Below, piece after piece: positions 53,977-62,829 of a stretch of DNA of 64,000 nucleotides. The position numbers and the translations under genes were made by a program. The stretch lies in NCBI GenBank assembly GCA_964017235.1, contig OZ024928.1, positions 150,498,881 to 150,562,880 of the forward strand, given 5' to 3'. The notes below the pieces were generated by a model, which did not search any database, was not told the origin of the DNA, and was given only the letters and a program-made list of their open reading frames with translations. Origin of the DNA: Sabellastarte sp. h YS-2021. Taxonomy: Eukaryota > Annelida > Polychaeta > Sabellida > Sabellidae. Positions within the stretch are counted from its first letter, which is position 1. Each line of letters starts with the position of its first letter.

Positions 53977-54018
53977 TTGTAGCTTATAAAAGCTACATTT
54001 AAGTAATTAAAATTTTCA

Positions 54019-54412
54019 ATTTTGAGTTTTTGCCTTATATCTCCTTTATTGTTGCTTTTATACCTTCAGAATGTATTAAGAGGTATTAGGAAAGCATATG
54101 TGGAGAATCTAAATAGCCAGTCAGTTTTATCCCCCGACCCCCCTTATGGGTCAAACTGGGGTCATAAAATAGTTGCTTTGGAGTTTTGCCTTATATCTCT
54201 TTTATTGTTGCTTTTATACCTTCAGAATGTATTAAGAGGTATTGGGAAAGCATATGTGGAGAGTCTAAATAGCCGGTCAGTTTTACCCCCTAACCCCCCC
54301 TTTTGGGCCAAACTGGGGTCATAAATAGCTGCTTTGGAGTTTTTGCCTTATATCTCCTTTATCGTTGCTTTTATAGCTTCAGAATGTATTAAGAGGTATT
54401 GGGAAAGCATAC
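54019..54412 (+). repeat. ~160-bp satellite, right remnant beyond DIRS-3
   Basis: About two and a half monomers continue the array of 45140-49028 in the same orientation and phase. They are more diverged than the middle of the array, as expected at an array edge. Confidence 0.88.
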
Positions 54413-54430
54413 GGCACAGCTTTGTGCATT

Positions 54431-54998
54431 CTTAGCTTTACAGCATGCTTATTAAAACCACAAAGCATTTTAAACTTTCAGGGATGCTTCGGTTTGTTAG
54501 CAAAAGCATTCCTCTAGTTAAGTCAGAAAGAATAAGAAATTCTGACATGCATTTTATACAGATTTGATGTAGAAGCTTTTCAAAGTGTGCATATCTCCAC
54601 CACTGAAGTGTTTTTGCATCCTGTGACTAGTACTCATTGATACCCCAGTCCCACTGTCGAGAGGTGGCCTCTAAACCACCCCAATAATCTAGTCTCAGGC
54701 ATAATCCTTTGATCATATAAAAACTATATAAATACTATTAAAGTTACAGAAATTGCAACTCATGACAGTTCTTCAACTTGCCTCTTAAATCTCACTTGTC
54801 TAAGGTATACATAATGGGATTTCACTGCCATAGTAGTCATGTCATTTCATTTGAGTTTTGTTTGTTTTTTTTAAATGTTAAATATATGAATATGTTGTCA
54901 TAAATATTTCCATGTGAAAATGTGAAGAAAAAATACAAGTCTTAACTTTCAAAAATATTTTCTTCTGTAAGAAAGTTGATACATAAATATAGTCTTTT
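54431..54998. other. 3' flank of gene 2
   Basis: AT-rich sequence between element A3 and the gene 2 stop codon. It should contain the 3' UTR on the minus strand. AATAAA-like signals on the minus strand cannot be told from general A/T richness. Confidence 0.4.
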
Positions 54999-55204
54999 TT
55001 ACAAAGGGATGTCTTGCTTTTGTTCACAAAAGCCTTCATCTTTTGCAATGCGTCTGAGACAGGTGACACAGTGCTGTTCCTTGCTAGCATCAATTCTTGG
55101 TTCTGTGCAGTATGCACCTAATATTGAAACACCTGCCAGGCATCCTAATCCTCCATAAAGGTAGTAAGGAATGTCATAATTTGTGGTTCTGTCAATAATA
55201 CCAC
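54999..55204 (-). CDS. gene 2 last exon with TM12 and the stop
   Basis: The acceptor TTTTGCAG|GT is at 55205/55204 (phase 1). It encodes GIIDRTTNYDIPYYLYGGLG (TM12 onward) and a Cys-containing tail, with the stop at 54999-55001. Confidence 0.88.
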
Positions 55205-58200
55205 CTGCAAAATAAAAATTTTCTATCAAAACAAAGCCAATGCAATAATAAGTGTATATTCTTGCATTATTGTATAATGTTACAAGCTATCTTTTATGTT
55301 ATAGTTTAAAATAATTTATATCAGGAGTTAAAACAATAGTGTGAAATTTAAGGATTGCTTACTTCAAAAATTAAAAAAAAATATATTGAATAACTTTTAC
55401 TCAAAAATTTTATCTAAATACTGTTGTTTTCTCTAATTCAGTCACAATAATTGACAGCAGAAGTATGATTAGATATGTGTACTATGACTACCATCCCAGT
55501 CATACGTAATACTTAATGCTTTCCATGAGGATAATGGAGAAATACCAATAATACACAATGTAAGAAATTTCACATTGAATATAGGAAAATGAAGGCAAAG
55601 CCTGAATGATTCTACGAGCTATAAGACACATACAAGTTAGAGTTTAAAGTAAAATTCTGTGTAGGTACACAATGGGCCATGAACTTTATTGGTTTCATAG
55701 AGAGATAGTTTTTGATTGAAACAGTATCTCGTGTGAGAATGGTTATATATAAAAGGGATGTCAAAGCTTTAGTTTGACTGTTACCTGCTAGTGGGAGTGT
55801 TGTGAGCACAGCACATCCAATGGATAGAGAGGAGAAAGACTTGGCCTGTGCCATCTTCTGTACACCTATTAGGTCAACCAGCACTGTGTTGCACACAGTG
55901 TAAAACATGCCTGGACAAGAAGATCAACAAAAAGTAAGAAAGTTATCAACAGTTTAATAAAAAGTAAAAATAATTATGATGTTGAAGGTAACAGTTATCT
56001 TTGATTTATTATACCCCTTTCACACTACATGCGGTATCACTTGTGGTGAGCCGCGTTTGGTAAACGTCCATGTCCTTTGATCACCGCCTGTGGTCTGTTT
56101 GAGACCTTGCAACTCAGTGGCGAACCGTCCATTACCTTGCGAGTCCTATGGAAGTTTTAGCCTGTGTAAACGCATATACGTATGAATTTCTGACTAAAGT
56201 AACTGCCGGTGTGGCCCACAGTGTACATAAGGTTGTGATTTGGTCATCTTTTGGCGTAATACGACGACATAAGGTGAGTTCAGGTATTGGTCGTTTCGCA
56301 ACTTGTTCATCTGAAGGCTACCAAAGGTGAGTTGAGGTTGCTTCTCGGTGACCAATGTTCATCATAGTACTGTCATTCTACTGTTATTGATAATTAAAAA
56401 ACCATGTCTAATCAGTGGCCATTCGCCTGTAATGTGAACAATTCAGATGAAATGGGGCGACCTTGAAGACAGTTCTAACGCCGAGTAAAACTTCTGCCAC
56501 AGGATGTACTGCCTGTAGTGTGAAAGGGGCATTAAAAACTGCCAAAACTACCTTCAAAAGTCATATCATTAGTCATCATACAATAATATAAGAACAACTA
56601 TTGTTATTAGAAAGAAACAATGACATAGTTTAAGTGCTTACTTTTTCATTTTAACATATTTATTTGCAATTGGACAACAATCGTGAAGGTACAATTATAA
56701 AAGTCCTTTTGCTGAATGAAATAGTTACAAATGGAACATGATGCAATGGTTGAAATGAATGAGCACAGAACTGGTTAGCTGGGGGTATTAATCATTCGAG
56801 AATTGCCTAGATTTGTTGAACTAATGGACTGCATCTATAATAATCAAGTTTTGATCTACACTTAAGTTGTTACTGCCAAATAATAACAATTCAGTTGATA
56901 CCTCTATAGCCTAAACAGTATTATTAAGCTAGTGTGTATAGTGTCGTACAATGGGCAAGAAAAAAAAAGAAATGCTGTAAATCCTCTGTTGGGTACCTGT
57001 ATCTGCAAGATTACATGGATTAAGTTTGCTACATCCAATTCTTAAACAAGAATGAAAAACATTCATTTACTGATTCCTGTGACCAAATAACTTCACACGA
57101 AATTTATGGTTTAAACTGTCAGGGTAATACAATATATATAGTTCTTGTTTAAATGAGGCTACTGAGTTCAGTGATTTAAGTTTTGGAAGGAGAGTGTTAA
57201 CTTTAAAACTAGCACAGATGTCACATATGTATGGTTCAATACATTATGCTATGTAAGCTACTATTAAAGTCTTATTGAAACAAGTTTCTCCAACCTTTTA
57301 CCTCTTTCTATTAATGTGAATTAATATTTCAGGGTTTTGACCTTGATTTGACCTTTGACCTTGCCGTAGTGACCTTGACTTATAAAATCTTGTCCGGGCT
57401 ATATCTCTGAAACTGTAAGGTGTAGGAAGTTGATACTTTGTAGGGACATTGGTTAAGGGGTGTAGGTGTGCAACGTCATGGTCTGATCCTAATTTGACCT
57501 TTGACCTTGCCGTAGTGACCTTGACCTATAACTCTTGTCTGGGCTATATCTCGGAAACTATAAGGTATACAAAGTTGATACTTGATAGGGACATTGGTTA
57601 GGGGGTGTAGGTGTGCAACGTCATGGTCTGACCCTGATTTGACCTTGCCGTAGTAACCTTGACCTATAAAATCTTGTCCGGGGTACTAGTATATCTCGGA
57701 AACTGTAAGGTGTAGGAAGTTGATACTGGGTAGGGACATTGGCTAGGATGTATAGATGTAAAACGTCATGGTGTGACCTTGATTTGTGTACAAAGTTGAT
57801 ACTTGGGTGGGACATTGGTTAGGGGTTGTAGGTGTGCAACGTCATGGTCTGACCCTGTTTTGACCTTTGACCTTGCCGTAGTGACTTTGACCTATAATGC
57901 CTTGTCTGGGCTATATTTCGGAAACCTTAAGGTGTAGGAAGTTAATATTTGGTAGGGACATTGGTCATGGGTTATATGTGTGCAACATCATGATGTGACC
58001 TGGATTTCACCTTTGATCTTGCATATCTGATGCTATTTTATGTCTCTGCAAGGATATCTGATATTATTTATGTCTCTTATATCTCTTATATCTTTTTACT
58101 TGAATCTTGGTTTTTGCACCTTTGGGTGTCTTTTGATGTAGATTAATTAGCACTGTTAAAGTCATATTAGAATTCATTAAGGGTTTTACTTTTGCAACTT

Positions 58201-60515
58201 CCCATTGTAACAGATGGTATTGCATCAATTGAGCCACAGGTTTTACCCCAACTCCACATAAAAGCATGTATTGCCACATCTGTATGTTTGGGTAATATTC
58301 AAAACATCCAAACCATACTTCGACCATACAAATGAAAATCAAAATGGGAGAAATCTTAAAGGTTCATAATTTTTAGTTAATTGAATTGTCTTGTTTTAAT
58401 GCATAATCTTTACTTGCAGTTTCTTTCTCTAAGATGTTATTTTCTCCAATTAAACATTATTTGGACACTGACAGTGCTCTGAAAGTATCCCAATCTGTGT
58501 ACTGTTTCACTACTTCTATATCACATGGTGTTGAAAACTATTTCCCCAGGCTGTGGGGTATGGGCATCTCTGATGCTATTTTTTTTTTTTTTTTTGCATT
58601 GAGGATTGTGTGTCTTGATTTTCACTCTGTCCTTGGATTAAAATATTTTGATTCTCTGGGTTCTGTCCGAAGAGGTATTGAATAAAAATATAATGTGTCA
58701 ACATTCACTAGATGGCTTGTTTTTTTAAGGCTCCATTAAACAAAAAGCGTATATCATGCTATAAAGATGGATAAATACTTTAATATTTCCTCCATCCAAG
58801 ATTTAACATATCTTTTAATTCATGCATTCATGGCTCAGCTGTTACCCTTCTCTCTCAGGAAATCTTATGTGAATCTCCTGGCCAATGGCTTTACAAACTA
58901 ATAAACAAGGACATATCAGTGCTAAAAGGACCTTTTGCTAAAAGGTACAAGTATGATGTAGAAACATACCAGATGTGATTCCAAAACATCCCATGAAAAT
59001 CATGTACATGGTGAATGTGTTTGCCACACAGGAGAGTGCAGTTATAAACCCCTGACAGACTGCTGCCATTCCACACAGAGCAATCCTGTTTACACAACCA
59101 GTGTTTACTACAAAGCTGGTGACCACCCTACTTACAGTGGAGCAAAGGCCTGCCACAGAAGGCAGAAAGGCAGCATGTAGTGGGGTCATATGGTCTGCCT
59201 CAACAGCCTTCACTGAAGTGAACCTAGTGAAAGAAAATCTGTGGCAATATAGATGGTGTTGACACAAGTTTTGAGGAAACAGCCTGTGTCGCAGTCCCTA
59301 CAAGTCATGAAATAATACTTTGCCCACACAGCCAAAAGTTTGAGTCACCATACTTTGAAAATGGGAGTTGAATATTTCTCATTTCTCTTTTTTCTGTTTT
59401 TGAGATGCAAGCCTCTGTGGCCACTGCAGATTTGAGATGTGACACTTTCCACACAGGGTCATAACAGAACAAATCATTTAGCAAGACTTGCATACAAAAT
59501 ATGAACACAGACATCTTAGACATAAGCATGGTCTTTCCGAGAATGCTCGTGTTACACTTTGAATTTTTTAATGACAAATAGTAGTTAAAAGCTAAAAATA
59601 CAGTGTAGTGATGATAGTGCTGTTGTTGGCATATACTTATCTGTTGATGTTGATCATTGTGTCTGTTTATCATATGATATTTTGCTTTCACAATGTACAC
59701 TTACAAAACATTTACCACAGTTCCGCTATATATGTAACAATTTCAAAAGACAGAAAGTTTAACATGATAGAAAATGGAAGAGAAAGTCAAATTCTATCCA
59801 CAGAAATATTGTCTTTTCAATCAGTTTCTTCTCATATACCCTGTGTTTCAGCGAACTTGAACTTTAACAGATCCCACATTGTTATTATCAAACACATTTC
59901 AGAAAAATCAGTAAATCTCTCACCTGTATGTAAGACCTGTTCCAAACTCGTGTAACATTTCTCCAAGAAGAAACAAAACAAAGGCTTTATTTCTGAAAAG
60001 ATGAAAGTCCCAAGTTTTTCTAAAGTAAGTAACAATTTGTCTTAGTTTCCCTGTTCTCATTTCATTATCTGCTAACCCTGAGCAGCTTTTTATGCTTGTT
60101 ACTGAACTCTTCCTGGTCATTTGTGTTGGTATGGCTGTGTCAGTTCCAGTATTCCATCTGTCATTTTCATTAACATCTTCACTTCCCAAGATTTCTTTTG
60201 ATTCTCCATCAGTCAATTCATTTAACACTTTTACATCTTGTACACCAGTTCTGTAGTGACTGTTTAGCCTGTGTTGAAGTTTATTGGGTCTGAAAAATGC
60301 ACTGAAAAGTATATTTTGCACCATGATACCACCATGTAGCACCAAAGCCCCAGTTACTCCATACTCTTCTATAAAATACCTTAGCAAGGGTAACATCAGG
60401 AAGTTCCCAATACTGTGACCACACAGAGACATTCCAGTGGCAAATGGCCTCTTTTTGTCAAAGTAAAACTGGATAATGATTATAGATGGATTGCTCATCA
60501 AGCCAAGGCCTACAC
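54999..60515 (-). CDS. SLC16/monocarboxylate-transporter-like gene 2 (5' end outside the window)
   Basis: A second MFS transporter of the SLC16 family, closely related to gene 1. Four exons encode about 391 residues from TM4 to the stop. Markers are the TM4-5 signature FYFDKKRPFATGMSLCGHSIG, here given as FYFDKKRPFATGMSLCGHS (residues about 16-34), a hydrophilic central loop (about 75-165), SVAGLCSTVSR with the TM8 arginine, and VLVDLIGVQKMAQAKSFSSL, which matches the family TM10-11 loop with its conserved V-D-L-x-G. The C-terminus is short and ends QKQDIPL. All junctions are GT-AG with matching phases. Exons for TM1-TM3 are not found between 60516 and the edge, where satellite DNA starts at 60848, so intron 2 is long. 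The substrate is unknown. Confidence 0.88.
55205..55784 (-). other. gene 2 last intron
   Basis: AT-rich intron of 580 bp with canonical ends. No element recognised. Confidence 0.7.
55785..55910 (-). CDS. gene 2 exon with TM10 end and TM11
   Basis: The acceptor CTTGTCCAG|GC is at 55911/55910, the donor GCAG|GTAACA at 55785/55784, both phase 1. It encodes MFYTVCNTVLVDLIG through CAVLTTLPLAG. Confidence 0.88.
56012..56531. mobile_element. 520-bp MITE with TTA target duplication
   Basis: The ends TACCCCTTTCACACTACA and (inverted) TGCCCCTTTCACACTACA are inverted repeats, flanked by TTA on both sides (56009-56011, 56532-56534). A three-base TWA duplication is the mark of PIF/Harbinger elements. 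The interior is GC-richer than the intron, has no transposase, and contains further GCGGTA/CCGC-type short inverted motifs. It lies in the gene 2 intron between exons 55785-55910 and 58970-59223. Confidence 0.82.
56532..57337. other. gene 2 intron sequence, no recognised element
   Basis: AT-rich intron sequence between the MITE and C3. Confidence 0.5.
57338..58580 (+). mobile_element. Helentron-like element C3, 5'-truncated
   Basis: Tandem monomers of about 150 bp as in C1 and C2 occupy 57338-58030. Then the tail follows (TGCACCTTTGGGTGTCTTTTG onward) with CCCCAGGCTGTGGGGTA (58544-58560), GCATC-TCT-GATGC (58564-58576) and a T-run of about 18 bases. The TACCCCAC start is absent. It lies in an intron of gene 2, antisense to it. 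Confidence 0.78.
58581..58969. other. gene 2 intron sequence, no recognised element
   Basis: Unique-looking intron sequence up to the donor of the TM8-10 exon. Confidence 0.5.
58970..59223 (-). CDS. gene 2 exon with TM8 to TM10 start
   Basis: The acceptor TTTCACTAG|GT is at 59224/59223 (phase 2), the donor TCTG|GTATGT at 58970/58969 (phase 1). It encodes FTSVKAVEADHMTPLHAAFL through GCFGITSG. Gene 1 has the corresponding sequence without the intron upstream of it. Confidence 0.9.
59224..59923 (-). other. gene 2 intron absent from gene 1
   Basis: An intron of 700 bp with canonical ends, phase 2, at the TYR|FTS position. It contains an antisense-looking open frame of 131 codons (59305-59700) without family features. 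No transposon is recognised in it. Confidence 0.7.
59924..60515 (-). CDS. gene 2 exon with TM4 to TM7
   Basis: The acceptor GGCCAG|GT is at 60516/60515 (phase 1), the donor TACAG|GTGAGAG at 59924/59923 (phase 2). It encodes VGLGLMSNPSIIIIQFYF through LHEFGTGLTY, including the central loop. Confidence 0.9.
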
Positions 60516-60847
60516 CTGGCCAAATACAGTGATAAGTATATACAAACTGATGATGTTACAGTCTCTTTTTGGGACATTTAAAAATTTATGCTACTTAGAA
60601 ATTCAAATAATATGTTAGCAGTCTACACATTTTTAGTGTAATAATTGATTTAATTGATTGACACTTTATTGAAACCATCATCATTTTTAATTTAATACAA
60701 AATGTAAACAAATATTTATTTCCTTGTGCATTAATGCCAGAAATTGACCTGTTGTGGTGACAAAGTTTTGAGCTCTCCACAGACAAAAACACTCCACAGA
60801 TTTGTTTATGGGAAACATCTCAGTACTTTTAGCCTTTTATTGGTTTG
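60516..60847 (-). other. gene 2 intron upstream of the TM4 exon
   Basis: AT-rich intron sequence that leads directly into array element D2. No exon recognised. Confidence 0.5.
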
Positions 60848-60879
60848 TTATCTCCCGCCGGGCTTTAGCCTAAAATATG

Positions 60880-62825
60880 TTGTTCAGCTACTTTGTTCTC
60901 AGCGATAAGATGGTACATAGTTTGGGGTTCTATTGCTTGCCATAAGTGAGTAATAGCTATTTCCTCATTTGTAGCTAAATAACAGAAGAAGTAAATGTCA
61001 AATATCTTCAAAAGTATTAAAGTTAGGGAAATCTTTTCAAATATGTTGTCGATCTACTTTTTGGTAAGCTATGACATAGTAAAGTTTCAGACCTGTTGCA
61101 CCTTGGATAGCTGAGTAATAGCTACTTTGAAATTCTGACTGTTGAGTAAAGCCATTGTAACTCCAAAACTATTGCAGTTGCAGTATTTTCCTAAAATATG
61201 TTGTTCAGCTACTTTGTTCTTAGCTATAAGATGGTACATAGTTTGGGGTTCTATTGCTTGCCATAAGTGAGTAATAGCTATTTTCTCATTTGTAGCTAAA
61301 TAACAGAAGAAGTAAATGTCAAATATCTTCAAAAGTATTGAAGTTAGGGAAATCTTTTCAAATATGTTGTCCATCTACTTTTTGGTACGCTATAACATAG
61401 TAAAGTTTCAGACCCGTTGCACCTTGGATAGCTGAGTAATAGCTACTTTGAAATTCTGACTGTTGAGTAAAGCCATTGTAACTCCAAAACTATTGCAGTT
61501 AGAGTATTTTCCTAAAATATGTTGTTCAGCTACTTTGTCCTTAGCTATAAGATGGTACATAGTTTGGGGTTCTATTGCATGCCATAAGTGAGTAATAGCT
61601 ATTTTGTTATTTGTAGCAAAATCATGACATAAGTAAATGTCAAATATCTTCAAAAGTATTAAAGTTAGGGAATTCTTTTCAAATATGTTATCCATCTACT
61701 TTTTCATAAGCTATCACATAGTAAAGTTTCAGATCTGTTGCACATTGGATAGCTGAGTAATAGCTACTTTGAAATTCTACAGTTGAGTAAATCCATTGTA
61801 ACTCCAAAAGTATTGCAGTTACAATATTTTCGTAAAATATGTTGTTCACCTACTTTGTCCTTAGCTATAAGCTGGCATGTAGTTTGGGGTTCTATGGCAT
61901 GCCATAAGTGAGTAATAGCTATTTTCTTATCAGTAGCAAAATAATGACATAAGTAAATGTCAAATATCTTCAGAAGTATTAAAGTTACAGAATTCTTTTC
62001 AAATATGTCATTCATCTACTTTTTTGTAAGCTATCACATAGTAAAGTTTCAGACCTGTTGCACATTGCATAGCTAAGTAATAGCTACTTTGAAATTGTGA
62101 CTGTTGAGTAAATCCATTGTAACTCCAAAACTATTGCAGTTACAGCTTTTTTTCAAATATGTTGTTCAGCTACTTTGTCCTTAGCTATAAGCTGGCATGT
62201 AGTTTGGGGTTGTATTGCATGCCATAAGTGAGTAATAGCTATTTTCTTATTAGTAGCAAAATAATGACATAAGTAAATGTCAAATATCTTCAGAAGTATT
62301 AAAGTTACAGAATTCTTTTCAAATATGTCATTCATCTACTTTTTTGTAAGCTATCACATAGTAAAGTTTCAGACCTGTTGCACATTGCATGGCTAAGTAA
62401 TAGCTACTTTCAAATTGTGACTGTTGAGTAAATCCATTGTAACTCCAAAACTATTGCAGTTACAGCTTTTCTTCAAATATGTTGTTCAGCTACTTTGTCC
62501 TTAATTATAAGATGGTATATATTTTGGGGTTGTATTGCATGCCATAAGTGAGTAATAGCTATTTTCTTATTTGTAGCAAAATAACAACATAAGTAAATGT
62601 CAAATATCTTCAAAAGTATTAAAGTTAGGGAATTCTTTTCAAATATGTTATTCATCTAGTTTTTGATAACCTATCACATAGTAAAGTTTCAGACCTGTTG
62701 CACATTGGATAGCCGAGTAATACCTACTTTGAAATTGTGACTGTAGGGTAAATGCATATAGTTTGGGGTTCTATTGCATGCCATAAGTGAGTAATAGCTA
62801 TTTTCTTATTTGTGGCAAAATAATG
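60880..62825 (+). repeat. 320-bp dimeric tandem repeat, about six copies (in D2)
   Basis: The mark GATAGCTGAGTAAT (or close variants) lies at 61110, 61431, 61752, 62072, 62392 and 62712, spacing 320-321 bp. Each unit has two diverged halves. The minus strand shows a repeated open frame of 60-95 codons starting MxNIFEKNSLTLILLKIFDI, a product of the repeat rather than a gene. Confidence 0.92.
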
Positions 62826-62829
62826 ACAT

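Larger units (their letters stand above)
49029..54018 (+). mobile_element. DIRS-type retrotransposon (DIRS-3) with inverted terminal repeats
   Basis: The element sits inside one satellite monomer: TAGCTGATTTT at the left is continued by GAGTTTTTGCC at the right. It has inverted terminal repeats of about 143 bp (49042-49185 and 53834-53976), gag, reverse transcriptase and part of RNase H in order. Inverted repeats fit the DIRS1-like group better than PAT/Ngaro, which have split direct repeats. The RNase H middle and the whole tyrosine recombinase are deleted, and a MITE lies in gag. It therefore cannot move by itself. Confidence 0.85.
44813..54430 (+). mobile_element. element A3: A-type end with expanded satellite core
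   Basis: The left end AATTAAGCGTCCC-TGAAA-GGGCGCTTA (hairpin 44816-44839) is that of A1 and A2. Family sequence continues about 250 bp (CATATTTGGCAGTTATAT, CCTTAGGCGTGGGAAAATTTT, GTCACATGATCAAAAAC). The core is the ~160-bp satellite (45140-49028, continuing 54019-54412), interrupted by DIRS-3. Just after the last monomer is a hairpin GCACA-GCTT-TGTGC (54415-54428), a plausible right end. The core monomer is unrelated to those of A1 and A2. Confidence 0.7.

Noticed and set aside
54999-55229. Separate small gene from a TTG start at 55229
   Set aside because: The frame upstream of 55204 is intron; a perfect acceptor (TTTTGCAG) and matching phase make it the last exon of gene 2.
59305-59700. 131-codon minus-strand ORF as an extra exon of gene 2
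   Set aside because: It lies inside an intron with canonical ends whose flanking exons join in frame and match gene 1 without it.
61087-62655. Series of 60-95-codon minus-strand ORFs beginning MxNIFEKNSLTLILLKIFDI
   Set aside because: They recur at the 320-bp period of the array and decay with it, and the same frame in D1 (32832-33044) behaves likewise. They are repeat by-products.
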